Part shown: piece after piece, positions 22,187 to 33,770 of the stretch | Numbering within the stretch: position 1 is the stretch's first letter | Layout of the letters: each line of letters starts with the position of its first letter | From: Chlorophyllum brunneum | Lineage: Eukaryota > Basidiomycota > Agaricomycetes > Agaricales > Agaricaceae | DNA length: 64,000 bases | Direction: 5' to 3' | Assembly: GCA_963576785.1 (NCBI GenBank) | Contig: OY756151.1 | Coordinates: 310,001 to 374,000 of the forward strand | Notes under the pieces: model-generated | The model's database searches: none | What the model was told of the DNA's origin: nothing | Seen by the model: the letters and a program-made list of their open reading frames with translations, nothing else | Made by a program: the position numbers and the translations under genes

Positions 22187-24151
22187 TTACATGATCTCAG
22201 GATAGGGCTGGAGGGAATAGAGGGCCCCTACCGGGACCAGCAGGGCTTTGTTTCTCCCTGTTCCAAGCGTGAAGGTCTTCCCATCGTTCCCCGAATGAAG
22301 GTTTCCTCGCTTGATATCGGAAAATGTCCGTCGCATTATATCAAGAGGCCCTTTGCGAAACGGACGAATGATCTTGGACCGCCAACTCCAAGGTATCTGG
22401 TATTCAAAATTCGTTATCCAAGTGTCAATATCACACCTTCATGACGTACCTTATCAATGAATTCCTCGACATTCATTCTGAGACTGTGATTCCCAGTTTG
22501 CCACTTGTTCCAGTCACATTGCGAAAGTTGCTGCAAGACATCCTTCCCAAGACGCACATCATGAATTGTGGCCAAGGAGAACAAGTAGTCCAACGCAATC
22601 CTATGGGCAAGGTCGACCTCTACTTTAGATTCCGGATCATGCCAAGCGAGGAAGTTGGCTGGGTAAAGGAGTAAGAGGTCATTCAGTATCGAGGGCATGT
22701 GCACTTACCGTTACTAATTGAGGGGCGGTACAGAGTATTAACGATCGCCTTGAGGCACCGTTGAAGGTTATCTGGGCTACTGACACAGAATTTTGGACCT
22801 GATCTCGTTGGGTCGGACAGGAAGTCGGTAAATGATGCATGGTAAAATGAGAGTTTGGTAGGCATTCCTTGTTGAGACTTCTCTATTTCGAGGACGGAGC
22901 GAAGGGTACCGGTGGCTACATGAGAGGCTGTTAACGAGAGACCAAGCATTGAACAATAGTACAGAATGCCATATGGCGCAGTGAGATGAAGGGAAAGCAG
23001 TGACAGAGCATCCGGGAGCACTGCTTCTGGTATCTGCTTCATGATCAACATATAGAACTGGTCCAACTTCGACAGTGGCTTGCTATCCGATCCAGCACTC
23101 CCTTGACCTAATTCCAACACGAAGCGCAGCCGCTCCTCAGGCCCCACAATACCGTCCTGACCGATGTACCTGACAATCGTGACCGCGTAGACAAATAGGC
23201 CAGATGACTGGTCAACGAGACAGCGAATATCATCGTCGGATGGCCACACCATCCCACGAGGAAGATCGTACTTGGCACGAATGATCCTGAAGCTGTCACG
23301 AAGATACGATTCAATGTCGCTATCGGCATCACGGGATACTGGGAGGGTGAGCTGCCATGAAACCTTCTCGGCGAGCTCCGATGAAAAAGCTGCGGTGATG
23401 TGGGGCTCCGGCCTGCTAAAGAACGCCCACAGGAAAGGCGTTGTCTGCTGGTGAATGGATGTGGTGACGAGTTCGATGATAGCAACTTGAGCATCCTTTG
23501 TCTTGCATTCGTCAAGGCCATCAACGATGATGACCGCGTCCATCCCCACTCCTTGACCTTTGGCGCTCAACTCACGGATTGGCTTCACGATGAGCTCCCG
23601 GAACTGGACATCAATCGACGTCTCTAATACAAGGGGGTCGCGTAGGACAATGGCATCAACAAGGTCGCGGTAGGCAGGATACCTCGTAGTGAGCTGGTAT
23701 GCGATTGTGGGTATGAATTTGTCCGGATCATTCCACCCGTTGGGTCGGTAAAAGAAGAACGTCGCTCCCAGTCGTCCAGACTCCTCGATGCCTTCCGTGC
23801 AAGTCTGGGCGACGGCAGACTTACCCACACCTGCTGGCCCCCGCATCCATAAAGCACGCGCTTCTTGTGTCTCCCACTCACCCAAACCCCAACGGGTGAT
23901 ATTCCGAATGTATTCCTCTCGAGTTCCTGGATGACATTTGGGAGGATCGCGAGCAGCCGAGCTGTGTATTGCTTGTCGGAGGGAAGCGTCGAGGAGCAGT
24001 TTGATACCGGACCCCCTGCCTGTGCCATGTGATCATCGTCAAAATCTGGGTTGGGTTATGGAAAATACTTACTGCTATCAGGTGCGTAGTAGTGCTCGAT
24101 AAAGGTACCACCTGTGACGGTTGTTCCTTGGCTTCGCTCAAGGAACGGCAT
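22187..24151 (-). CDS. NACHT-domain P-loop NTPase (fungal NLR-like), copy A
   Basis: Four exons (24151-24073, 24019-22709, 22658-22450, 22396-22187) total 1809 nt, giving 602 aa with no stop. Residues 1-27 are a short exon of their own with the motif T-x-T-G-G-T-F-I-E-x-x-Y-A-P-D. A charged linker follows (C-H-P-G-T-R-E-E-Y-I), then Walker A G-P-A-G-V-G-K-S (about 87-94), Walker B V-I-I-V-D-G-L-D-E-C (about 189-198) and an S-R-P-E-P-H motif. The last 70 residues form a basic segment ending G-T-G-R-N-K-A-L-L-V-P. There are no WD40, ankyrin or TPR repeats. The start was chosen because copies B and C preserve the same exon and phase. NACHT NTPases in fungi act as signalling switches in non-self recognition and programmed cell death; the role of this protein is inferred from the family only. 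Confidence 0.85.
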
Positions 24152-25211
24152 CTGAGGATAGATGGTGGTTGTGGACTGGGAGAGCAGTGTGGTTAGCACG
24201 GGGCGCCCAGACGTCAGGGTTGTTTCGGTGGACGCCGTTTGTAGATGCACAAAAAGCCAAACATCACCATGTCAACTTCGCAGAGGTTGATTATTGGAGA
24301 AGGTCATTCACGAGAGAGGAAGTCACTTTGCTCGACCCAGAAAATTTAAACTTGAAGAAAGAAATTGTAGCTGAAATTAGAGCTTTTCTCCTATGGGGTT
24401 GGAGGTAGACCCAACGCCGAACAGTCCAAAGGCCGCAATGTTGACCTTGGTGATCGCCGAAAGTCACCAGAACCCACGCCAGTGCTCTTCCACGAAAGTG
24501 CCCACCCCGTCCAATTTACCTTCTGTGAATCACATACAGGGTTCTAGAGGCGGTAACGGTATCCGCATATCCTCTATTCGTATCCTGTCCACAAGTACCG
24601 AGAAACCGCTCACGGGAAAATGTCTATCTCATCCTTGTAGGTCATCGCATTCCGTACAAATCTCCCATGTTCATCGTAACGAGCTTGTAGGGCTCATTCT
24701 ATAATCCATTGGACAAAAATTTCTCCTTCACGACACCCTCGGAAGTAAAAAGAGGAAAGCTCATCATGGCAACCGTCGACGATGGCCTCCAATCTTTTCT
24801 CCACCTCCACTTGCTCTTCCGTTTGATACGCAATTACTCCTTGTCCACTCCAGGGTTTTTGGCACTTCTCTGCCTATCCCCCATCCTCATCTACCTTGCC
24901 CTAATAATGTATAAACAAGCTCGGTACATGGATGTTCGCCTCCAAGGGTGCTAACTCCTGTAGTCACCCGTTTGGTGTTTTAAGGATTTCTGACTCACCA
25001 TCCCCATCTCCCCTTCCCAAACAACAAGCTATATGAGAATACGAGAGGAGTCACTTGCGTTAACTCAAGAACCTTCCCCAAAGTCGGGCCTACAACCAGC
25101 CGGGTTTCAGCTAGATCTCACGGCTCGCATTAAGGATGGTACTACTCTCATAAAACATCGTGGGTATTGCTTGTATACTGTACAATGCGCGGAGTAGTAT
25201 AAGAAAGTGAA
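24152..25211. other. Spacer between NACHT copies A and B
   Basis: The first few hundred bases upstream of copy A are recognisably similar to the sequence upstream of copy B (24370-24470 versus 27655-27735, sharing cccaa[ct]gccgaacagtcc) and partly to that upstream of copy C (acgccgtttg..gccaaacatcaccc). The promoter region was therefore duplicated with the gene. The plus-strand frames in this stretch do not look coding. Confidence 0.5.
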
Positions 25212-27165
25212 TCACATCCACTCTGAATACGACCTGAGTAAATAAGTCCCATGTTGAACCGGTACCAATAAAGCCTTGTTTCTCCCTGTTCCGATGATGT
25301 AGGTCTTCCGCTCGTGCCACGACTGTAGCTTCCCTGGCGTCATTTTGGAAAGTGTCCGTCGCACCATGTTGATAGGCCTGTCGTTAAATGGACGTATAAT
25401 CTTGGACCGCCAACTCCGAGGTATCTGGTAGTTACAACTCGTTATCCGGATGCCAATATCGCAGTTTCGTTACGTACCTTGGCAATGAACTCCTCAACAT
25501 CGGTACTGAAATCGTGTATCCCAGTTTTCCACTTGCTCCAGTCGCATTGCGAAAGTTGCTGCAAAATATCCTCCTCAAGTTGGACATTGCGATCTGTGAC
25601 CAGAAAGAGCGCGTGATGTAATCCAATCACATGGGTAAACTCAACACCAGGGGTTGGACAATCCCAAGCGAAGATGTTGGCTAGGTAAACAGTAAGACGA
25701 CATTCAACACTACGGGTGCGCACCTACTATTACTAGTTGAGGTGCGGTACACGGTGTTGACAATGGCCCGGAGGCATCGTTGATGATTATCTGGCATATC
25801 GACACAGAATCGGCCTGATCGTGTTGGGTCGGATAGGAAGTCGGTGAACGACGCATGGTAGGATAGAAATTTCATAGGCATCCCCCGCTGAGATTTTTCT
25901 ATATCAAGGACGGAGTGAAGGTTACCAATGGCCGCATGGAAGAGAGACCCAGCGCCGAACAATAGTACAGGAGCTCATCCCCGTTGAGCGTAAAGCGAGG
26001 GAGGGTATGAATGTGGAGAAGCGACAAAGTATCCGGAAGAACTTCTTCGGGTATCTCCTCCATGATCAGTGTATAAAACTGGTCCAGCTTCGAGAGTGGC
26101 TTGCTATCCGATCTGGCATTCCTTTGACTCAATTCCAGCACCGAACGTAGTCGTTCCTCAGGTCTGAGGCTGCTGTCTTGACGAATGTACCGGACGATGG
26201 TAGCTGCATAGACGAACAAGCCCGACGACTGGTCAACAAGACAGCGAATGTCGTCCTCGGATGGCCAAGTCATCTCACGAGGAAGACCGTACTTGGCATG
26301 GATGACCCTGAAGCTGTCACAGAGGTATGCTTCAATGTCGTTGTCGGCATCACGAGATATTGTGAGCGTGAGATGCCAAGAAACTTTCTCGGCGAGCTCC
26401 GATGAAAAAGCGGCAGCGATGTGTGGCTCCGGCCTGCTGAAGAACGCCCATAGGAAGGGAGTCGTCTGCTGGTGAATGGATGTAGTGACGAGTTCGATGA
26501 TAGCAACTTGAGCATTTTTTGTCTTGCATTCATCGAGACCATCAACGATGACGACTGCGTCCAACATCCCTTCCCCCTGACTTGTAGCACCCAACTGGCG
26601 GAGTGGCTTCACGAGGAGCTCCCGGAACTGGACATCAATCAATGTCTGGAGCACAAGAGGGTCACGGAGAATGATTGCGTCGACAAGGTCACGATACGCA
26701 GAATATCTCGTAGTGAGCTGGTATGCGATTGTGGGTATGAATTTGTCCGGATCGTTCCACCCGTTGGGTCGGTAGAAGAAGAATGTCGCTCCTAGTCGTC
26801 CTGACTCCTCGATGCTTTCCGTGCATGACTGGGCAATGGCAGACTTGGACCCACCTGCTGGTCCCCGCATCCAGAAGGCGCGTGTTTCTCGTGTCTTCCA
26901 CCCGCCTGTACCCCAATCAGTGATATTCCGAATGTATTCTTCTCGAGTGCCTGGGTGACACTTTGGAGGATCGCGAGCAGAAGAGCTGTGTATCGCTTCT
27001 CGGAGGGCGGACTCGAGGATACCAGATCCCTTGCCTATGCGCCGTTAAGACCAGGACTAGGTGACGGGATGATACTCACTGGCGTCAGGTGCATAGTTGT
27101 GGGTAATGGATGCGTCAATAAGTGCCCGTGATAGTGGTCGCCTTGCTTTTATCCAAGACTGGCAT
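25212..27165 (-). pseudogene. NACHT-domain NTPase, copy B (broken)
   Basis: It has the same exon layout as copies A and C, from M-P-V-L-D-K-S-K to a C-terminal G-T-G-R-N-K-A-L-L-V-P block. Three lesions are visible. First, the short first exon has a frameshift after I-T-G-T and runs into TGA. Second, Walker A reads G-P-A-G-G-S-K-S, so the Gly before the Lys is Ser. Third, near 25935 about 10 bases present in copy C are absent, shifting frame between L-Y-Y-C-S-A-L-G-L-S and the next block. Walker B (V-I-V-D-G-L-D-E-C) is kept. The final exons are still open. It lies between two intact paralogues in the same orientation and looks recently lost. Confidence 0.8.
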
Positions 27166-28379
27166 CGAAGGGTAGACGGTCAGAAAGCGAGAGATTGTGG
27201 TTGTGGATGGGAGAGAAGTATGGAGAGCGAGGCGTCGAGGCGTCGAACATGTTTCGATAGACGCCGTTTGCTCACGAACGAAGCCAAACATCACCCAAAC
27301 AGTAGCTGCCAGAAGACAAAGTGAAGGCGATTGAGATACGTGGGAGCATTCGACAGCGGGACAGAAAGAGAGCTCCTCATAGCTGGGATTACATCCTCCT
27401 TCACAAAGTATCCTCCCAATTGAAACGACAGTCGAACGTATCCTCACGAGCACTTGGCACAGCGCGTGGGGGGCCGTCGACTCTCAAGAGGTCGGTTGTT
27501 GGAAAAAGGTCTTTCCTGAGAAGTAGTCAGTAGGCCGCTGCATGGGTGAGACTTCTCACCGGTGCAGCTTTGACTACCAAGGTGATCGCACTGTCGTAGT
27601 TGTTATTTTCCTCGACTCGGATTTCTTGCTCATTAGTTGGAACTTGCACTTTGGTGTTGTATCACAAGGTGGAAGTAGGCCCAATGCCGAACAGTCCCGA
27701 GCACGCAACCTTGAACTCAGCGACCCGAAAGTAAGTCATATAGAGAAACAGGCATCGAGAGCATTGACGAACCATTCTTAGTACTCCGCAGACAGAATGC
27801 AGGTTATGGTTTACTTTGTACTCCAGGTCCTGGCGAGCGTATAGCTCCCCGACAAGGAGCTCAGGAAAAAAACCGATCATTGATCTCGTCCTAAAATGAC
27901 GTCTTGACGAGTCCACAAGTGATCTGTTGGTCGATACCAAGTGAAAGCCTCGTATAAGACGAGTATATCAAGGATAGCCATATCAGTAAATGTGACGCAC
28001 GAATACTATTTCTCATTAAAGGTCCGCACCACTCCGTACCGTCTCCCCCAGTTCTTCACACTTCGGTATGAGGTCCACCAACTCCCTAACCTCCTTCACT
28101 CCTCATGGCCCTCACCTGTACATACAAAAAGTTCTTCGTTCCCCCAATAATGTCCTCTGGACATCACCAAGCTCATTCTCCAGTGTCCTAACCAATTCCG
28201 CATAACTACATCTTTCGGTGGCCATGAATTCAGTGTTTTCAAGCTTTCCCCGCGCCAGGCGAACAACAAGTGCAGGTTCAACCCGACACCATCCTATAAC
28301 TCACGTCTACCCATGTGCTTTTCTGGACCCACTGAATATCGTACATTGCTTGCATTCCAGGCCAGCACAGCGGAGGGAA
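27166..28379. other. Spacer between NACHT copies B and C
   Basis: Contains the duplicated upstream region of copy B and short open frames on both strands that I cannot support as genes. Sequence at 28380-28600 on the minus strand is the last exon of copy C. Confidence 0.4.
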
Positions 28380-30355
28380 TCACACACCCCCTGGATACGG
28401 CCCGAGTACATAATGACCAGATTTATATGGTACCAGCAACGCCTTCTTTCTCCCTGTTCCAATGATGTAGCTGTTCACCTCGTGCCCCGACTGAAGCTTC
28501 CCTGGCGTCATTTTGGAAAGCGTCCGTCGCATCATGTTAAAAGGCCTGTCGCTAAATGGACGTATAATCTTGGACCGCCAACTCCGGGGTATCTGGTAGT
28601 TACAACTCGTTATCCAGATGCCAATATCGCAGTTTCGTTACGTACCTTGGCAATGAATTCCTCAACATCGGTACTGAAATCGTGTATCCCAGTTTTCCAC
28701 TTGCTCCAGTCGCATTGCGAAAGTTGCTGCAAAATATCCTCCCCAAGCTGAACATTGTGACGCGTTGTCAAGAAAAACAAGTGTTGCAATCCGACCATAT
28801 GGGTAAGCTCAACAACACCGTCTGGACCATCCCAAGCAAGGATGTTGGCTGAACAACCAAAAAAGGGTAAGGCGTCATTCGACACTATGGGTACGCACGT
28901 ACTGATACTAGTGGAGGTGCAGTGCACAGTATTGACGATGGCCTTGAGACATCGTTGATGGTTATCCGGCGTATCGATACAGAATCGGCCTGATCTCATT
29001 GAATCAGATAGGAAGTCGGTGAATGACGCATGGTAGGATAGAAATTTCATAGGCATCCCCTGCTCAGATTTCTCTATGTCGAGGACGGAGTGAAGGTTAC
29101 CAATGGCCGCATGGAAGGCCGTCAATGAGAGACCCAGCGCTGAACAATAGTACAGGAGCTCATCCCCACTGAACGTAAAGCGAGGGAGGGTATGAATGTG
29201 GAGAAGTGACAGAGTGTCCGGAAGAACTTCTTTGGGTATCTCCTCCATGATCAGTGTATAAAACTGGTCCAGCTTCGAGAGTGGCTTGCTATCCGATCTG
29301 GCATTCCTTTGGCTCAATTCCAACACCGAACGTAGTCGTTCCTCAGGTCTGAGGCTGCTGTCTTGACGAATGTACCGGACGATGGTAGCCGCATAGACGA
29401 ACAAGCCCGATGACTGATCAACAAGGCAGCGAATGTCGTCCTCGGATGGCCAAGCCATCACACGAGGGAGACCATATTTGGCACGAATAATCCCGAAACT
29501 GTCACGAAGGTATGCTTCAATATCACTATCGGCACCACGAGATATCGTGAGCGTGAGATGCCAAGAAACCTTCTCAGCCAACTCTGATGAAAAAGCGGCA
29601 GCGATGTGTGGCTCCGGCCTGCTGAAGAATGCCCACAGGAAAGGTGTCGTCTGCTGATCGATGGATGTCATGACGAGCTCGATGATAGCACGTTGGGCGT
29701 CTTTGGTCTTGCATTCGTCGAGACCATCCACAATGATGACTGCGTCCATCCCCACGTCCTGGTCTTTAGTGCTCAGCTCGCGGAGTGGTTTCACAAGGAG
29801 CTCTCGAAACTGAACATCAATTGAGGTCTCTAGTACAAGGGAGTCGCGGAGAATGATGGCATCGACAAGGTCACGATACGCGGGATATCTAGTAGTGAGT
29901 TGGTATGCGATTGTTGGTACGAACTTCTTTGGATCGTTCCACCCGTTGGGTCGATAGAAAAAGAAAGTCGCGCCGAGTCGTTCGGAATCCTCGATTTTTT
30001 CCGCGCAAGTCTGAGCAATGGCAGACTTTCCCCCACCTGCTGGTCCCCGCATCCACAAGGCGCGTGGTTTCAGTTTCTCCCATCCACCCGCGCCCCAATC
30101 AGTGATATGACGAATGTATTCCTCTCTCGTGCCTGGGTGGCATTTTGGAGGATCGCGAGCATACGAGTTATGTATTGCTTGTCGGAGGGAAGCCTCGAGG
30201 AGTACCTTGATACCGGATCCTTTGCCTGTGTGTGGCCATCGTCAAGATCAGAGCTCGGTGATGGGATGATACGCACCGCCGTCTTGCGCATAGTTGTTCT
30301 CGATCAAGGTACAACCTGTGACAGGGATTCCTTGGCTTCGCTCAAAGAACGGCAT
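28380..30355 (-). CDS. NACHT-domain P-loop NTPase (fungal NLR-like), copy C
   Basis: Exons 30355-30277, 30225-28903, 28848-28646 and 28592-28380 total 1818 nt, giving 605 aa, open throughout. It is closely similar to copies A and B. The short first exon carries V-T-G-C-T-L-I-E-N-N-Y-A-Q, so the second Gly of the copy A motif is Cys. Walker A is G-P-A-G-G-G-K-S, Walker B V-I-I-V-D-G-L-D-E-C, followed by S-R-P-E-P-H. The C-terminus again ends with a basic segment (R-S-K-I-I-R-P-F) and G-T-G-R-K-K-A-L-L-V-P. It has no C-terminal repeat array, so it is short for a mushroom NLR. Function (self/non-self signalling) is inferred from the family. Confidence 0.85.
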
Positions 30356-31049
30356 TGGAGGGTAGACGAGGAGAGTACAGGAGATGGTAGTCGTGGACGG
30401 AAAGACAGGCGTGGACAGCACGACACATTGAACTTGCTTGGATAGCCGCCGTTTGCTCGCGAACAGCAAAGCCAAACATCACCCAAATAGTCATGGCCAC
30501 CAGATCGAAACCGAATATTGGAAAGCACCCAAATAGCTGACGGCGAAACGGGGAGCTCTGCGGGTATCAAGTGTGCATCAGAGTGCACATCTGATCCACA
30601 GTTTTCCCAGTACCGTCTTCCCCTCATCACCATCCCCCCACCATCCAAACCCTCATTTTCGTTGTTCTTCTCTGCACGTTTAACCTCACGTACCACCTCC
30701 CTCTCCAACCCCAGCACCATCGCACCATCAATTTGCAACCTCCGCCGTTTCCAATAATATATCCCCTAGCCGCTATACGGAATCGATAATGTAGTGCTTC
30801 GGATACTGAAATGTCGGATGACGTTTGTTCTTGAATCCGATAGATGCGCACGACAGTTCGAAGAAGATGGTGAAGAGTCGATTAATGATCCGGGGATGAA
30901 GCGATTGGTGGTGGAGTAGATGTTGTATGCCAGCAAAAACGCATATCTCTCTGACGAATAAACCAATAGTTCAAAATGGGCTCAAGGTTGAAGATCATGG
31001 CCGCGAATAAGACTAGGACAAAGGAGTGCTGCCATTGGGTGACTGTTGT
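30356..31049. other. Upstream region of NACHT copy C with a duplicated fragment
   Basis: The part next to copy C resembles the upstream regions of copies A and B. The segment 30780-30960 resembles 21742-21951 on the same strand. No intact gene seen. Confidence 0.35.
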
Positions 31050-31440
31050 TCAAGGCGACAGACTCTTGACGGGACGGTGACTTGAGATCCTCCTCAAGCG
31101 GAGCTCGGGACAGACTAAATTAAGAGAACGGAGGACGTAGATCGAGATGCAAAGGATTTGTGCGAGAGCAGTGCATTGGGAAAGAGGTTCAGCTCGTGGA
31201 GCGGAAGGAGCTGAAAGTACTACAGCCGATGACAGGCTATCTGTGCCTATGGGAGGATCAGAATTTTTGGGAGACACATATATAAGCTGAGAGAACCTAC
31301 CGCTACCCCATACTTGCCTGTCGTAATGTACCTCACCCACGTCCGTCGAGAGGATAGGCTTAGATGGGATAAACGTACAACCTGTGCACGCTTGGGACCT
31401 GGAGGCGAGCGACCTGGGATGACCTGCAAGTCGTTGGACG
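31050..31440 (-). pseudogene. Degenerate partial copy of the 61566-63708 gene
   Basis: Read on the minus strand, this stretch aligns with 62070-62530 of the plus-strand gene at the right end of the window. Examples are G-C-T-F-[TI]-P-S-K, the intron-adjacent R-F-S-[HQ]-L-I, and at DNA level ctcgca/gcccaaatcctt.gcatctcgatctac and gaggatctcaagtcacc. Several indels break the frame and the rest of the gene is absent. It is thus a truncated, decayed duplicate lying about 31 kb from its relative in the opposite orientation, next to the NACHT array. Confidence 0.65.
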
Positions 31441-32479
31441 GATCAATGACGTCTCGTGATTGATTCTGTTTTATTCATCATGCAGGTACTATTTCATACA
31501 AAGAACTGTAGTATATTTTACAGAAATCGATGCCGAAGTCAAGGATATGCTAAGTACCAATTAGGCGCGATTAGTGACCACAAACAGAGACTTGGTCACT
31601 CTGCTTCAGGCTCCTTTGATGCCGGGCGGGCCAGGCAATGCCTACTTGTGCGAAGACACTGGCGATGAGTATCGTGACATCCATTTCGTGGCGTTTTTCG
31701 ACGTCCCCACTATGTCTCTACCAGGTCCCCAGGTCACCTCTCAAGTACTTGACGGGCAGATCTGGGTGTCCACGGAAATATTCAGACTTCCGCTGTGGTA
31801 AAAGTGTGGGTGCAGTCTCCCGTCCGAGTGTCGATATCAGAGCTGATCAAGCTGAATACATATCCCCGGCACTTTTCGCCAGTCAGCCACGAGTTATGAC
31901 CAAGGATATTTCGAGCCCCTCATCCTCACCTTGGGTCTTCTTCTGATCCTATATAGGAAAACAGGGCACAGCGAGTAGCGACTTTTTGTAATATAATTAT
32001 CAAGTGTAGGGTGCCTTACCACGTTCCAAAAGTAAGAAAACCTCCTGATGAGCCAAAGTTGCCGTATACATGCCTCTTCGAATGGACTACCCACGCCATG
32101 ACATAATTTGAGCCGACTAGCCTACTACAGGAGCTCAGGTGATGTCTAGTATAAACACCTTGTCAGCTACAGGTTAAAGCATAAATACCCATATCCTTTA
32201 GTCACTAGCGCAGCCTACTATCAATGGCGGCATGACCATATTTGCGGCTTGCTGCCGTATATGCAGTACCACTCTGCAAGCTAGAACAGAGTGAACAACC
32301 CTCTCCAAGCTGCATATATCAGTGCACCACCTAGAATCTCTTATGAAGCTAGGACCTACGTCGAGAGCAATGTGTCATATCCGCTCTAGTGCCACAACGA
32401 TGAGCAAAAAAGTGACAGGCATTACATTGGGGCAGTCCAGGACTCACTGGAAGCTTATTGATGGCAAAAACGTTGAGGA
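31441..32479. other. No supported gene
   Basis: A plus-strand frame at 31574-31801 is open for 75 codons but has no start context, introns or recognisable family. The 3' part of the DUF6533-type gene may extend into 32340-32480. Confidence 0.3.
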
Positions 32480-33770
32480 GGGAAAGGACTGTTAAAATAA
32501 GCATCCCAGCCATACGCATAGCATTTCAGAGCGTACCAAAGATGCACAATAATAGAAGATGCCTGTTCAGATCAGATTTCCGGAATGTATTGGGAAAATA
32601 CGTTCCTCACCATCATTATAGACAACTCGCATCAACTGTGAGTCTCCCCCAGATCTGACTAGTTATTGAGGGTCCAAGAAGTCAGCATAATCCCCCGCTC
32701 ATATGGTCAAAATGGGCCCCCTTACATGTCGATAGACCGCGAGCAACCATCAAACCAAGCAGTACTGGTTATCAAAATATCAAGCTCAAGGTAAAAAGTG
32801 AACGAAAAAAACATACTTGCGTCCCAACCCATTAGCAATATGAAGCCCACTGAGAGGACTGGGCTTGAAACCAACAGAGTACATCCGATTACTTGGGGAT
32901 CTGGCGATACATCCTCTGTAAATGGACTGTCAGGATTCCAGTAAAAAATATGAGTAAGACGTCCCGAAACCTACGGCTGACAGCTCTTATGTAGTATACC
33001 ATCGCAACCAGGAATCCTACCCACACACCAGTGTACATTGAGAAAAGACCCCGTGTAAACCATTTACCCTTTCCCCACACGGCCCACGTTCTGAGAGTCA
33101 AAACCACTGTGAGTGCAACGGAGGGATGAGCTACGATCACAAGTTACTAAATTGCTTTTATTGACTTACTTTCTACAATAGCCATTCCTCCACCGAACAT
33201 GACTGTTACATACTCAAGTCATTGGGTTTGAACAGATACAGGTAAATCCCTTTTGTGTTACTCACAAACAATGGCAAGAAAAATTTTCTGGCAAGCAGAT
33301 TTTGACATTGTGAACAACAGATGTCCTATGCGCCTCAATCAGTTGTGGTTCAACCAGCAGATTCAGAAGGGAAGCTTACGAAACATCACGAGGCTGGTAT
33401 CGATAAAAGGTAAGTATCGTGCTAGAAGATATAAAATCTTGGTCATATTCCATCTGGCCTCCCAAATGAGGGAGTACTCCATCTGGAGCGTTAAGAGCCA
33501 GTCGAAGATCTAGGGATTGCGATGTATGCAAGAATTTCGTTAAAGCAGAAGGTAACACGCGCACCATAACTGTGACACTTACAACTTTTCGGTGACTAGC
33601 ATTAATGATGATTGTACGTGCCGACTTTGGAGAGCATATCTACCATTAACTGACTAAGTCGGAATCAGTGACTGTCATAGGGAAGGTGGATAGCTTACAG
33701 CAATGTGCCTCTCTTGATCCACAGCAGTGGCAAGACGCTGGACTGCATGAGCTAATTGTGAGTTTTTCAT
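32480..33770 (-). CDS. DUF6533-type fungal integral membrane protein
   Basis: A multi-exon gene rebuilt by eye. The start is at 33770 (M-K-N-S-Q-L-A-H-A-V). The next clear exon (33509-33380) carries I-F-D-W-L-L-T-L and I-L-Y-L-L-A-R-Y-L-P, the hallmark first helices of this family. Later exons give the L-R-T-W-A-V-W-G-K motif (about 33080), G-C-T-L-L-V then G-F-I-L-L-M-G-W-D-A (about 32830), and V-V-Y-N-D-G joined across a short intron to I-F-Y-Y (about 32550). Consecutive exons keep phase with GT..AG signals, so the gene looks functional to that point. A small exon may be missing after exon 1, and I could not resolve the last exon. About seven transmembrane helices are expected. Proteins of this family are abundant in mushrooms and their role is unknown. 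Confidence 0.65.

Noticed and set aside
23272..23627. Plus-strand frames repeated at 26178-26475 and 29433-29824
   Set aside because: They repeat because the NACHT genes on the other strand are paralogues; they are shadows and not genes.
31574..31801. 75-codon plus-strand frame
   Set aside because: No start context, splice signals or recognisable family. I left it as unsupported.
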